Assembly: GCF_015714725.1 (NCBI RefSeq)
Contig: NZ_WBKM01000292.1
Span: 1-45,246, forward strand
Length of the DNA: 45,246 nt
Direction: 5' to 3'
Origin: Nostoc sp. WHI
GTDB taxonomy: Bacteria > Cyanobacteriota > Cyanobacteriia > Cyanobacteriales > Nostocaceae
Made by a program: the position numbers and the translations under genes. The first letter of the stretch is position 1, and each line of letters opens with the position of its first letter. Positions 1 through 8,835 of the stretch are shown piece after piece. Under the pieces are notes generated by a model. That model saw only the letters and a list, made by a program, of their open reading frames with translations, did no database searches and was not told the origin of the DNA.

Positions 1-33
1 GTGGGGAGTGGGGAATATGAGAATCTTAATCAC

Positions 34-64
34 CTACTCCCTACTCCCTACTCCCTACTCCCTA
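34..64. repeat. STRR heptamer array (CTACTCC x4)
   Basis: Four head-to-tail copies of CTACTCC plus a partial fifth are seen, a short tandem repeat type common in Nostoc-like genomes. The stop codon of cbiB (complement of bases 55-57) lies inside the array, so the repeat has become the end of the gene. A related GGGAGTAGGGAGTAGGG tract recurs at 8752-8774. Confidence 0.9.
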
Positions 65-1026
65 TTTGGGAGTATTAAGAATATAGCGATCGCTACTTCT
101 AACCATACCAAAAAACAATCTCGCGTCAGTCGTAAAGCATTTTGAATACAAGTTGCAGTGATGGGATAAATCGCATCTCCTAGCAGAGGTTTCTGTTTAG
201 CTACCCCGCGATACCAATTTGTACCCCCCAGCTGCACACCCAAAATAGCAGCATAGACGCACTCACTCCAGCCAGAATTAGGACTAGGATCAGTAATTGC
301 ATCCCGACCACAAATTTGCCAAACGGATATCGGTTTACCCGATAACAGCGCCAGAGTTATTACCGTTAACCTACAAGGCAGCCAAGTCAAACAATCTTCC
401 AACCGCGCACTGAACCATCCCAAATAAGTATAGGGTGCTTCCCGGTAGCCCACCATTGAATCAAGGGTACTGCTGGCTTTGTATGCTAAAGCTAAGGGAG
501 TAGGCCCGACAACTGGCACAAAGACACCAACAATTGCATAAAAAAGCGGAGCCATTACCCCATCTGTGGCATTTTCTGCGACTGTTTCTAAAATGGCTCG
601 TGAAATTTCTGGTTCTGAGAGATTTTGTGTATCTCGACCAACATAATTACTTAAAATCTTCCGAGCCTCTGCCAAATCTCCTGCTGTTAAAGGTTGTAAA
701 ACAGCCACCGCAGCTGCTCGCAAACTTCTGCCAGCAAAACAACTAGCCAAAAGAATGCTATCTATTGCAACTCCCAATAGCGGATGCACCCATCTAGCAC
801 TTTGAATTATCAAAAAGCCAACAACGCCGCTACCAATTATTAGGATAATGCCTAATACAATTCCAGCTAGACGTTGTGTTAGTGAATTTTGACACAATTG
901 CAAAGAAAATTTGGTGAAGCGAGAAATTACCCACCCCATAAATTGCACAGGATGAGGCCAACCCCAAGGATCGCCAATTAAGTAATCTAAAAGTGCAGCA
1001 ATGATTAAAACAACTACTGATGTCAT
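55..1026 (-). CDS. cbiB: Adenosylcobinamide-phosphate synthase (CbiB/CobD)
   Basis: This inner-membrane enzyme attaches aminopropanol (or its phosphate) to adenosylcobyric acid, a late step of cobalamin synthesis. The product is about 323 residues, the usual family length, and hydrophobic throughout. It has the family N-terminus LLDYLIGDPWGWPHPVQFMG and the conserved blocks ATDGVMAPLFYA and YKASSTLDSMVGY. I place the start at the ATG at 1026, because an AGGA ribosome binding site lies just upstream; a start seven codons earlier is possible. It follows the Rrf2 gene by about 30 bases on the same strand, so the two may be co-transcribed. The last codon and stop come from a heptamer repeat array. 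The identification is secure. Confidence 0.93.
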   Translation of the reverse strand: MTSVVVLIIAALLDYLIGDPWGWPHPVQFMGWVISRFTKFSLQLCQNSLTQRLAGIVLGIILIIGSGVVGFLIIQSARWVHPLLGVAIDSILLASCFAGRSLRAAAVAVLQPLTAGDLAEARKILSNYVGRDTQNLSEPEISRAILETVAENATDGVMAPLFYAIVGVFVPVVGPTPLALAYKASSTLDSMVGYREAPYTYLGWFSARLEDCLTWLPCRLTVITLALLSGKPISVWQICGRDAITDPSPNSGWSECVYAAILGVQLGGTNWYRGVAKQKPLLGDAIYPITATCIQNALRLTRDCFLVWLEVAIAIFLILPNRE

Positions 1027-1057
1027 TTGTCCTTTGTAAATAACCAATGACTAATGA

Positions 1058-1501
1058 CTAAACCACAAAATTAGCTTCTTCCCCAAGGGAAGCTTGCCAG
1101 CTACGAGCATCGTAATAAAGGTCTGCCAAAGTAATACTGTACAAAGCTTCTTTGAGTTTTTGGTTGAGCCTCTGCCAGAGGGTAAATGTTACCCAATCTT
1201 CAGCTTGTGCAGGTGTTGGGGTGTGATGGGGTAAATGGGTAATTGTCTCGCCGACTGCTTCTAAAATTTGCCCTATAGATATTTGTGCAGGTTCTCTAGC
1301 CAATTGGTATCCGCCGATGCTACCACGAATTGAATTCACTAACCCAGCACGACGCATTTCTATTAGTAGTTTTTCGAGGTAAGGAGCTGGAATATCTTGG
1401 CGTTTGGCGATCGCTCTGACAGATACAGGCCCATGTTTTGGTTGTAAACTTAAATCTAGCAACGCCTTCACACTGTAGTGTCCTCTGGTAGTTAGTTTCA
1501 T
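1058..1501 (-). CDS. Rrf2-family transcriptional regulator without cysteines
   Basis: A 147-residue winged-helix DNA-binding protein. The Rrf2 pattern is clear: MKLTTRGHYSVKALLDLS at the N-terminus, the recognition region IPAPYLEKLLIEMRRAGLV, then RGSIGGYQLAREP and ISIGQILEAVGE. IscR, NsrR and other Fe-S members use three cysteines around residues 90-105. This protein has no cysteine at all; the region reads HLPHHTPTPAQAEDW. A cysteine-ligated Fe-S cluster is therefore excluded, and it may sense something else (CymR-like members sense a protein partner) or use histidines. It lies directly upstream of cbiB on the same strand. The target genes cannot be read from the sequence. Confidence 0.9.
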   Translation of the reverse strand: MKLTTRGHYSVKALLDLSLQPKHGPVSVRAIAKRQDIPAPYLEKLLIEMRRAGLVNSIRGSIGGYQLAREPAQISIGQILEAVGETITHLPHHTPTPAQAEDWVTFTLWQRLNQKLKEALYSITLADLYYDARSWQASLGEEANFVV

Positions 1502-1928
1502 TCTGGTAAGCTTTGTTGTTTAGTCAAGAGTCAAAAAGTCAAGAGTCAAAACATTCACTTTTGAGCTTTAAGCCTTGACCTTTGACCTTTGACTCTTGAC
1601 TAATGACCAGGGATCAGTTTTGCTTATCATTCTGTGACTCAGTTATCATCCAAAGCTTGTAGACAACATTTTGAGCCTTAGTTTAGAAAACTTAAAACAA
1701 ATATAGTCTAGCAGTAATTCACAAATTATATATAGTTATCAGCATTGCCAGCATTCTCTAAAATAGATTGTCTTATCAATATTGGTAATTGCATAACAAT
1801 TCTGCCTATGAGTGTAATATACTTGGCTATGTTGAGATAAAACTAAAGGATTATGTTCCTATTAGCTCAACCTCAGCTAAAATAAAATCGATTCAAACAC
1901 TTCAAACATTCATTTTCGACCTAAGTTG
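1502..1928. other. Intergenic region with TGAC-type repeats, upstream of calA and the Rrf2 gene
   Basis: The region separates two divergent regulator genes, so it must hold both promoters; I cannot assign them confidently. Bases 1522-1552 carry repeated AGTCAAGAGTCAAAA and 1572-1608 carry CTTTGACCTTTGACTCTTGAC. The two blocks are roughly inverted copies and could pair into a long hairpin. The remainder is AT-rich with no visible coding signal. Confidence 0.6.
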
Positions 1929-2342
1929 ATGCCTAAACTGAAAAAAATTGAACCCTTACTCGGTGATGAACTGCTCAAAAAAGTCAAAGAGCTAGAGGCC
2001 GAGAGCAAGGAAGACAAAGCCAAGAAGTGCGGCTACTATACCATTACCAAAAATGGTATAGAGCGCGTCAATATGATGAAGTTCTTAAATGCCCTAATTG
2101 ATGCCGAAGGCATTCAGTTGGACAGTACACCCAGTGCTAATGGGCGTGGTGGACGCAGTGCTAGCTATAGAATTAGTGTGCAATCGAATGGTAACTTGCT
2201 TATAGGTTCAGCTTATACAAAACAGATGAATCTTAAACCAGGAGATGAGTTTATCATCACTTTAGGTAAAAAGCACATTCGTCTGAGACAGGTAGACCCA
2301 GAAGATCAAGAAAATGATGAAGCTATAGAAGCCACGGCTTAA
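1929..2342 (+). CDS. calA: Cyanobacterial AbrB-type transcriptional regulator (CalA/cyAbrB1-like)
   Basis: A 137-residue DNA-binding protein of the cyanobacterial AbrB family, global regulators linked to carbon/nitrogen balance and, in Anabaena, to heterocyst and hydrogenase gene control. Characteristic stretches are CGYYTITKNGIERVNMMKF, GRGGRSASYRISVQ and the C-terminal AbrB-like swapped-hairpin segment GNLLIGSAYTKQMNLKPGD, followed by GKKHIRL. The NMMKFLNALIDAEGIQL block and CGYYT fit the cyAbrB1 (CalA) paralogue better than cyAbrB2, from memory of the families. ATG at 1929 is chosen over an adjacent TTG at 1926. No partner gene lies on the same strand, so it is probably transcribed alone. 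Confidence 0.88.
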   Translation: MPKLKKIEPLLGDELLKKVKELEAESKEDKAKKCGYYTITKNGIERVNMMKFLNALIDAEGIQLDSTPSANGRGGRSASYRISVQSNGNLLIGSAYTKQMNLKPGDEFIITLGKKHIRLRQVDPEDQENDEAIEATA

Positions 2343-2429
2343 GAAATGAGTCATTAGTCATTTATCCTTTGTTAAATAACTGGTGTCAGGGCGATCTACT
2401 TGTGATCGTCCCTACTGACTGGCTAATGA

Positions 2430-4340
2430 CTAATTGCTAATAACTATATCTGTTGTGGGTAAGATTGGTAAATAGTGGCGCAGTGCTTTGCGCGTAACGG
2501 CTAAATTGCAGGTTAATGCTATTTGCTCTCTTTCTAGTAAACCTAAAATGCGATCGGGTTTGTCTCGTGCCACCACTGGTAATTGATGCAAACCTCTAAG
2601 AGTCATCCGGTCTAAAGCCTCACATAACAGTTCATCCTGCCATGCGTAAAGGATTTCAGTAGTACAAATGTCTATGAGGGTTTGACTGGATAAATTATCC
2701 TGAATTTCAGTTAGCGAATTTGGGTAAGTTTGCCGCATGGCAAGGGCGCGGTTAATATCTTCTAGAGAAAGGATACCAACTAATTGCTCTGCTTGATCAA
2801 TTACTAAAGCACTTCGTGTGCGATCGCGAATCATTTCCACAGCTGCCTCTAACACCCCAAGGGTTGCAGGTAACTTTTTGGGACAAGGCTGCATAGCATC
2901 TTCTACCAAAATTTGCTGCAAAATTTCTGCTCGTTCATCTTTCAATTCCGAAAGACCAATTTGTTGTAGGTTATGGTTAGAGTTGAAAGTTGGTTTCATC
3001 ATTTCCACGAGCCAAACACTTAAACCCACAGCTGCCATCAACGGTAAAACAATCCGATAGTCGCGGGTTAATTCAAACAGCATTAAAATAGCTGTTAACG
3101 GCGCTCTGACACTACCAGCCAATACTGCTGCCATTCCGACCATTGCGTAAGCTGGAGGAGCTGCCATCTGATCGCAAATTGTCGGAAATACCACAGCCAA
3201 AATTTTGGCGTAAGCTGAACCAAAAGAAGCACCCAAAAACATCGCTGGTGCAAACAAACCGCCGATAAAACCACTACCTGCACTAATTGCAGTCATTAGG
3301 AGTTTCATTACCAACAGCACAACCAATAGGTATAGTGGAAACTCCACATCCTGAAGCATTGCTTCTACAGTTTCATAACCGACGCCCAGAATTTGCGGGA
3401 AGTGCAAAGCAACTGCGCCAACAATAACACCGCCAATAATTGGATGAATTGGCTGAGGAATTCGTCCCAAAAAGTCCAAACCCGGAACTTTACCAGCAAA
3501 GCAAGCTTTGATCAAACGAATTGATTGAGTATAAGTCAAAGAAACTAAGCTGGCCCCTACACCCAAGCCAAGATAAAGAGGTAATTCCAAGGGACTGCGG
3601 GCTTGGTAAGCAGGTAAATCAAAAGCAGGTTGTGTCCCCAAACCAATTTGGGCAATCAATGCTGCTACCACCGCCGCTAGCAGTACCACACTCACAGCAG
3701 AAGTACCAAAGGCAAAGGATGTAGTTCCCATCACCACCTCTAGGGCAAAAAAGACTCCAGCGATGGGAGCATTAAACCCGGCGGCTAATCCAGCAGCAGC
3801 GCCAGCACCTAAAAGCAAACGTCGTCGTTCTTGAGATACATTTAATATTACAGACAACAACATCCCAAAATTGGCGCCAATTTCTACACTCGGCCCCTCT
3901 GGTCCCAAAGAAGCACCGCTACCCAAAGAAACAGCTGCGGCCAACATTTTCGTAACTGGTCGTAGTGGTCGCCTGATTTCTGTTCCCTGAGAGGCGGCGA
4001 TGAGAGATGAAAGTTCCGGGCCAAAGTCTTGAGTGCGCCACCGCATCAAGCCAACAATTAATCCGCCAAGGGTGGGAACGCAAGCTAAAGTCCAAGCACC
4101 CCAGACACCGATATAACCCATCAAATTTTCCAGCATCAGCTGGTGAATCAGCTGGATCAAATAATGAAAGGTGACTACACCCATACCAGTGCCACCGCCA
4201 ATTAGCATGGCTAAAAACAGCACAACTGTTTCTGGGGATGGTTGAAAACGGTTAATTATGTTGGTTAAGCGGGTGAAAGGTGTAGGAAAGGCAGGTTGTG
4301 ACCTTACCTTCCTCAGTTGAGTAGGAGGCAAGAGAGTCAT
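2430..4340 (-). CDS. ClC-family chloride channel/transporter with tandem CBS domains
   Basis: A 636-residue membrane protein that moves chloride, with the ClC core at about residues 35-440 and two cytoplasmic CBS domains at about 478-530 and 555-612. The ion-selectivity motif GPEGP carries the gating glutamate E148, and GSGFIGGLFAPAMFLG is the second anion-pathway motif. After FNAPIAGVFFALEV the position that aligns with the internal proton glutamate of E. coli ClC (E203) is valine (V202), as in vertebrate channels. That favours a channel or a differently coupled transporter, although some antiporters also lack this residue. The CBS pair usually binds adenine nucleotides and regulates gating. 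It is transcribed convergently with calA. Confidence 0.93.
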   Translation of the reverse strand: MTLLPPTQLRKVRSQPAFPTPFTRLTNIINRFQPSPETVVLFLAMLIGGGTGMGVVTFHYLIQLIHQLMLENLMGYIGVWGAWTLACVPTLGGLIVGLMRWRTQDFGPELSSLIAASQGTEIRRPLRPVTKMLAAAVSLGSGASLGPEGPSVEIGANFGMLLSVILNVSQERRRLLLGAGAAAGLAAGFNAPIAGVFFALEVVMGTTSFAFGTSAVSVVLLAAVVAALIAQIGLGTQPAFDLPAYQARSPLELPLYLGLGVGASLVSLTYTQSIRLIKACFAGKVPGLDFLGRIPQPIHPIIGGVIVGAVALHFPQILGVGYETVEAMLQDVEFPLYLLVVLLVMKLLMTAISAGSGFIGGLFAPAMFLGASFGSAYAKILAVVFPTICDQMAAPPAYAMVGMAAVLAGSVRAPLTAILMLFELTRDYRIVLPLMAAVGLSVWLVEMMKPTFNSNHNLQQIGLSELKDERAEILQQILVEDAMQPCPKKLPATLGVLEAAVEMIRDRTRSALVIDQAEQLVGILSLEDINRALAMRQTYPNSLTEIQDNLSSQTLIDICTTEILYAWQDELLCEALDRMTLRGLHQLPVVARDKPDRILGLLEREQIALTCNLAVTRKALRHYLPILPTTDIVISN

Positions 4341-4817
4341 CGAGAGGCGGGGTAAATGTAAGAAAAAATTTAAGTTTTTATCTGTTACTTCTCATTGTGA
4401 GCCATTCTTTAGCAACCAGACAAGTAGACTTTATTTGTTTGATTTATAAAGCTTTAGCAAAAAATGTCACTGTGTAAAATTTTTGTGGACAGAATGGTTA
4501 AATGAGAGACAATTATTATCTAGGGGTCAACGATCGCTGCTGGGGTGCGAGTTAGTGCCACCGCCATTTATTTATAGAGACAACAGAGTTTCTGTAGGCT
4601 AGATGGACATATAGATAGGCAAGCATTAACGACGAGTCATCTTTGCCTAAATCTAGCTATACTCGTGTTGCGACCATTGAGCAATCCTTAATAGTAATAC
4701 AATGTATGTATGATTTAGATTTGATGTCAGACCTTATTTTAAAGTCTCCCAAGTGTGATCTCAATTCAATATAGCTATTGTTATAGAGCGAGTAAATGGA
4801 CTAGGCGGACGAGGTAA
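4341..4817. other. Intergenic region between divergent ClC and zinc-ribbon genes
   Basis: About 480 bases, AT-rich, with one CGATCGCTGCTGGGGTGCGAG stretch near 4530. It should contain promoters for both flanking genes. I see no open frame, no strong hairpin with a T-tract and no known RNA. Confidence 0.5.
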
Positions 4818-5204
4818 ATGAATATACACACCTTTGATAATCATTATGTTACTTGCCCAATTTGCCAAAGAAATGCTACACCTAAACCAGTGAAGACATG
4901 CATTGGCTTGTTTACCTGTCCGTATTGCCAAGAACGGCTAGTAGTGTGTCAAAGCGGCAATTACGTCCGTGATCCGTTTACTTGGAGACAAATGATGATT
5001 TCTTCGTCCCTACGTCGTCAAAGCCGACCTTTAGCTAGGATTGTTAGGGATTTCGTTTTGCTCAAGCGTCCGATGATAGCTCTAGCTGTAGGAAGCGCCA
5101 TTTTCTTTAGTGCGATCGCCCTGACCCAAGAAAGTACAAGCTTCGATCACCAAATCTTTCCTACAACAGAAAAAGTTAATGAAGCAAAGAACAAATCTCA
5201 ATAA
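4818..5204 (+). CDS. Zinc-ribbon protein with one membrane segment, unknown function
   Basis: A 128-residue protein. CPICQ near residue 14 and CPYC near residue 34 give a CxxC...CxxC zinc ribbon, and one further cysteine follows. A basic stretch (SSLRRQSRPLARIVRDF) then leads into a single hydrophobic segment, PMIALAVGSAIFFSAIALT, at about residues 90-108. The likely topology is a cytoplasmic zinc ribbon tethered to a membrane. GAGG lies just upstream of the ATG. It stands alone between two minus-strand genes and is followed by a strong palindromic terminator. I do not know its function; it resembles small proteins conserved in filamentous cyanobacteria. Confidence 0.75.
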   Translation: MNIHTFDNHYVTCPICQRNATPKPVKTCIGLFTCPYCQERLVVCQSGNYVRDPFTWRQMMISSSLRRQSRPLARIVRDFVLLKRPMIALAVGSAIFFSAIALTQESTSFDHQIFPTTEKVNEAKNKSQ

Positions 5205-5270
5205 GTAGATAATTTGGTATAAATCAAATCTTACTTTGATTTTCAGTAATATTATAACGAAATACTCCTC

Positions 5271-5311
5271 TAAAACCGTGTCTTATTTGGGGCGAATAAG
5301 ACACGGTTTTA
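5271..5311. terminator. Bidirectional Rho-independent terminator
   Basis: A perfect 17-bp stem, TAAAACCGTGTCTTATT, faces its exact complement across a 7-base loop. The A-run on one side and T-run on the other allow termination in both directions. It lies between the convergent zinc-ribbon gene and glycosyltransferase gene, where such a signal is expected. Confidence 0.88.
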
Positions 5312-5403
5312 CATTATGTCAGCTAATACAGACTTAACCCCCAACCCCTTGTTTACAAGGTAAGGCGAGTAAGATTCAAATCCTCTCTCCTTTTAGGACA
5401 CAT

Positions 5404-7023
5404 TTACAACCGACTAGTATCTTTTGTGACTAACTTCCAGCCTTCAGCTTGGTCAACTAACTTCATTGAGTCTAGTTGGAGATTGTTGAAAGCAGATGTA
5501 TGAAGCAGGAAATAGGGTTGCCCGTTGTAGTGCCAATAATATTGCAGTTCACCAGTCGAAGCGGGAATAATGGTGCGATCGCTATAATAATCCAACGAGG
5601 GACGAGAGTAGGGAAAAGATGTATAAATCTTCCTCGTAGCTGGATTTGCCCGCACGATCATGGCGGCGACTGGTTTAACTGGATAAGCTTCAGATAATTC
5701 CCAAACCCAGTAATTGGATTTCATCAACAGTAGCAGCGAAATATAACTTCCCCAAAACAAAATCTTCAGAAATTGCCCATCGCCCCGCTCTGCCAAAATA
5801 GCTGCTAAGGTCATAGTTAAAGCTACTGCTGCCAAAATCAGTTGTAAGTCTGTTTTCGGTGTTGTACCCCAACTGAAATAAATGCTACCAGTAGAAGCTA
5901 CCACAGCAAGTATCGCCAAACCAGCCACCCAAGCACGGGGATAAGATGACACTAAAGGCGAATTTTCCGTCTCTGCTAACTGGATACCCAAGGCTAAGGC
6001 TAAACTAGGGTAAATTGGGAATACATACCAGGGAAGTTTGGTAATCATGAAAGAAATTACCAGCAGATAAACACCACTCCACGCCAGTACTACTTTTGCC
6101 CAGCTAAGGTTACGATTTTCCCAAGTTAAACGTACAGTTTGCGGTAAGAATAATAACCAAGGCCATGTGTACTTGAGAAGTTCAATAACATAGTACCAAG
6201 GTGGTTGAAAATTTACCTCTACAACTGACCCAATTCGGCTCAAGGATGGATTTACAAGCCCAATCTGGGCAAAAGTGTGACCATAGTGGATCAGTTGGGC
6301 ACCATACCAACCAGCCACGGGGAGAATGCCAATTACAATTGCTATCCACAGATAGTAACAGGTAAGCAATCGTGGTGTATCCCAAAACAGAAATACGATC
6401 GCGATCGCACCTAATAATATGCCTAGCAGTCCTTGAGTGAGGCAAATCAACCCAAAACTAACACCAACACCAAGGCAATAACGTAAATCTCGACGCGATC
6501 GTAACACGCACAACATCATCACCATCAAAAAACTTACCACTGCTCCATCTAACATCGCTAAACGCCCATGACGTACTACGGGTAGCATTGTTAGGTAAAT
6601 CAAGGCGCTATAAATAGCCGCCCAACGTTGGCGAAATATCTCTCGACCAATGCAATATAGTAAAGGTACAGAGGTCGCTGTTAAAATTGCTCCTGGTAGA
6701 CGCGTTGTGCATTCATTTTCGCCTCCTAGAGAATAAGCCCAAGCAATTAGCCAATGCATCAAAGGCGGCTTGTTATGATATGCTTCGCCTCCTAGCGTTG
6801 GGTAAAGCCAGCGCATTGAACCTGCTGGAGCGTGCAGAATTTCACGGGCAACCTGTGCGACAGTGCCTTCATCCCAATCTCGCAGGGGCAATCCTCCCAG
6901 ATTGATGCTAAATAGTAACACTGCTGCTAATAGCAACACTATTAGCCATACCCAATCAATCCATCTGCCAACGCTGCGATGCTGTTTTTCTAGATGACTC
7001 CAAATAAAGCTTCCTTCTTGCAT
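5404..7023 (-). CDS. ArnT/PMT-like glycosyltransferase (GT39 family)
   Basis: A 539-residue polytopic membrane protein of the ArnT/PMT glycosyltransferase type, which move a sugar from a polyprenyl-phosphate donor to a lipid or protein acceptor on the outer face of the membrane. The first loop holds the acidic motif RDWDEGTVAQVAREI, the position of the catalytic aspartate in this superfamily. It is followed by HNKPPLMHWLIAWAYSLGG, also typical. About ten or more hydrophobic segments follow, with a soluble C-terminal part from about residue 440. The substrate cannot be inferred. No sugar-synthesis gene lies nearby. The start ATG at 7023 gives a short cytoplasmic N-terminus before the first membrane segment. 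Confidence 0.88.
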   Translation of the reverse strand: MQEGSFIWSHLEKQHRSVGRWIDWVWLIVLLLAAVLLFSINLGGLPLRDWDEGTVAQVAREILHAPAGSMRWLYPTLGGEAYHNKPPLMHWLIAWAYSLGGENECTTRLPGAILTATSVPLLYCIGREIFRQRWAAIYSALIYLTMLPVVRHGRLAMLDGAVVSFLMVMMLCVLRSRRDLRYCLGVGVSFGLICLTQGLLGILLGAIAIVFLFWDTPRLLTCYYLWIAIVIGILPVAGWYGAQLIHYGHTFAQIGLVNPSLSRIGSVVEVNFQPPWYYVIELLKYTWPWLLFLPQTVRLTWENRNLSWAKVVLAWSGVYLLVISFMITKLPWYVFPIYPSLALALGIQLAETENSPLVSSYPRAWVAGLAILAVVASTGSIYFSWGTTPKTDLQLILAAVALTMTLAAILAERGDGQFLKILFWGSYISLLLLMKSNYWVWELSEAYPVKPVAAMIVRANPATRKIYTSFPYSRPSLDYYSDRTIIPASTGELQYYWHYNGQPYFLLHTSAFNNLQLDSMKLVDQAEGWKLVTKDTSRL

Positions 7024-7732
7024 ATTCTATGGTAATCATTTTACTTGCTGGTTTGATTACATAGAGATCAGAGCGAATCTCCAATGTTGCCACCCAGTAA
7101 CAACGTATGTTATTAACAATTGCTAGTTACCAAGATTAGCTCAACTTTCTCTAATTAGTACTAATTTTTTGAGAAATTTATTTTAGTTATTCAATAAATT
7201 TTTGTTTAGATAAATTATACAAATTAATCTGTGTAAAAATAGATTCATTATTTATTAAGTAGTTAGTAAATAAACCTACCTTGTATTACATTGCATTTAA
7301 TTTTTTTGATACTCATATATCGGAAAACTACATATATTGGTAGTAATTAAAAAGTTAACTAAATTAAGAATCAAAAAAAAATAAGCAATTAATAATTAAT
7401 TAAAATTAAAGAATTATTGAGTAAATTCTAGAATAGACATCTGGTAGCTTGGCGTAAGAAATGTATCTATAGTACTTATATTTGATTTTTGAGCGACTAA
7501 GCTGGTAAATCCTAATAAGCGAAAGTATTATTAAAAATCTCAGAGAGATATGAAGCTTATCATGTGTGCATTCTAGCCATTTATGTCTAACCGTCAGGAC
7601 TCAACCAATTGCGATCGCTATCAGATTACCCGAACAACAAAAACGATTGTTAAAACAAATAACTCATGATGTACTAAATAAATGCGATCGTGTAAGTCTC
7701 CTCACTAGCAAAACCCTGGCAGAGCAAAGCAA
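7024..7732. other. Long AT-rich intergenic region
   Basis: About 700 bases between the glycosyltransferase gene and a MITE. Bases 7140-7440 are extremely AT-rich with runs of A and T. A HIP1 site lies at about 7612. Short open frames exist after 7566 but read straight into the MITE and show no family resemblance. It may be an old gene remnant; I see nothing functional. Confidence 0.5.
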
Positions 7733-7807
7733 TAGACCTCTTGCAAAAGTCCTTCTTTTCGCTTTCTTCTTTGCGCCAGGTAAAAAATTATTTATGCAAG
7801 AGGTATA
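7733..7807. mobile_element. MITE copy 1 (internally deleted, 75 bp)
   Basis: Begins TAGACCTCTTGCA and ends TGCAAGAGGTATA: inverted ends with one mismatch, flanked by TA. It matches the two 91-bp copies at 9869 and 36884 but lacks about 16 internal bases of the TTTGCGCC-repeat part. TA flanks and short inverted ends fit a non-autonomous relative of IS630/Tc1-type elements (inference). Confidence 0.85.
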
Positions 7808-7913
7808 ATGTTCATTTATCGTAAATAAAAGGGTTTATATCCCCATCTGAAAATGTCTTTAATTACGAATTATTTAACTTGCGACAGCGATCGCAAAATG
7901 CCCAACTTATTCC

Positions 7914-7962
7914 AATACGTTTCGGTTAAGGCAAGAGACGCGATAAATCGCCGTCTCTACAA
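7914..7962. repeat. Dispersed hairpin repeat (GAGACGCGAT...), copy A
   Basis: The segment from TTCGGTTAAGGCAAGAGACG to CGTCTCTACAA is repeated almost identically at 23643-23692. The core GAGACGCGATAAATCGCCGTCTC folds as a stem with GAGACG pairing to CGTCTC. A diverged relative is at 37003-37029. It is intergenic, about 90 bases beyond the 3' end of purQ. Confidence 0.85.
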
Positions 7963-8051
7963 AGGACTAATTATTGTAAAGATAGCCATAGGGTCTGTCA
8001 TCAAAAAACCTTATCCGAACCGTAGTGCAACTCATTCGGCCGATATTTGCT

Positions 8052-8729
8052 CTACGCTAATGCCGCTACCTTCTCTAACAATCCCTGAAACAACCTCAAT
8101 CCATCAGTATTCCCCAGCATCGCGTCAGACGCTCTTTCTGGGTGCGGCATCATCCCCAACACATTGCCCTGACGATCGCAAATCCCGGCAATGTTGTTCA
8201 GTGAACCGTTGGGATTCTCTCCTTGATAACGGAACAATACTTGCCCGTTATCCTCAATTTCTGCAAGAGTGGCTTCGTTAGCGTAGAATCGCCCTTCCCC
8301 GTGGGCAATGGGCAAAGTGATGATTTCACCAGTGCGATAAGCTTGCGTCCATGAGAAATTGGTACGCTCAACTTTTAAGGGAACGCGATCGCAAATAAAA
8401 TGCAAATCCCGATTTCTGGTTAACACCCCTGGCAAAAGTCCAGCTTCAGTTAACACCTGAAATCCATTGCAAATACCGAGGACAAACTTACCCTTGCGGG
8501 CGTGTTCCACAACCTGCTGCATCACAGGCGAAAAACGCGCGATCGCACCGCAGCGCAAATAATCCCCATAACTAAAGCCGCCAGGGATGATAACGACATC
8601 CAAATCAGCAATATCTGTTTCTTGATGCCAAACCATGCGAGTTGGTTGTAAGAGCAAATCTCTAGTTACATAAGCAACATCGCGATCGCAATTAGAACCT
8701 GGAAAAACAACAACACCAAATTTTGTCAT
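8052..8729 (-). CDS. purQ: FGAM synthase glutaminase subunit PurQ
   Basis: A 225-residue class I glutamine amidotransferase that supplies ammonia to PurL for conversion of FGAR to FGAM in purine synthesis. The N-terminus KFGVVVFPGSNCDRD is typical. The nucleophile cysteine sits in LGICNGFQVL, and the catalytic His/Glu pair is in MMPHPERA near the C-terminus, so all triad residues are present. Length matches bacterial PurQ. It lies about 106 bases downstream of purS on the same strand; purL is not in the window. The purS-purQ gap contains an STRR tract, unlike the tight spacing often seen for this pair. Confidence 0.97.
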   Translation of the reverse strand: MTKFGVVVFPGSNCDRDVAYVTRDLLLQPTRMVWHQETDIADLDVVIIPGGFSYGDYLRCGAIARFSPVMQQVVEHARKGKFVLGICNGFQVLTEAGLLPGVLTRNRDLHFICDRVPLKVERTNFSWTQAYRTGEIITLPIAHGEGRFYANEATLAEIEDNGQVLFRYQGENPNGSLNNIAGICDRQGNVLGMMPHPERASDAMLGNTDGLRLFQGLLEKVAALA

Positions 8730-8751
8730 TTGTCATTTGTCATTAGTTAAT

Positions 8752-8774
8752 GGGAGTAGGGAGTAGGGAATAGG
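8752..8774. repeat. STRR tract in the purS-purQ spacer
   Basis: GGGAGTAGGGAGTAGGGAATAGG consists of three tandem heptamers (GGGAGTA type), the reverse complement of the array at 34-64. A looser GCAGGGAGCAGGGGAG tract follows to about 8798. It sits between two genes that are probably co-transcribed. Confidence 0.8.
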
Positions 8775-8835
8775 AAAGAAGCAGGGAGCAGGGGAGAAGA
8801 GTTTTCCCCTCCGCCCAATGCTCCATGCCCAATCC

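Noticed and set aside
2387..2416. Terminator after calA (AGGGCGATC / GATCGTCCCT)
   Set aside because: The stem has a bulge and no T-tract follows in either direction.
7566..7808. Open frame of 80 codons on the plus strand
   Set aside because: The final third is MITE copy 1 and the remainder resembles no family; there is no clear ribosome binding site.
7853..8281. Open frame of 142 codons on the plus strand
   Set aside because: Runs through a hairpin repeat and then antisense to purQ, whose minus-strand frame has all catalytic residues.
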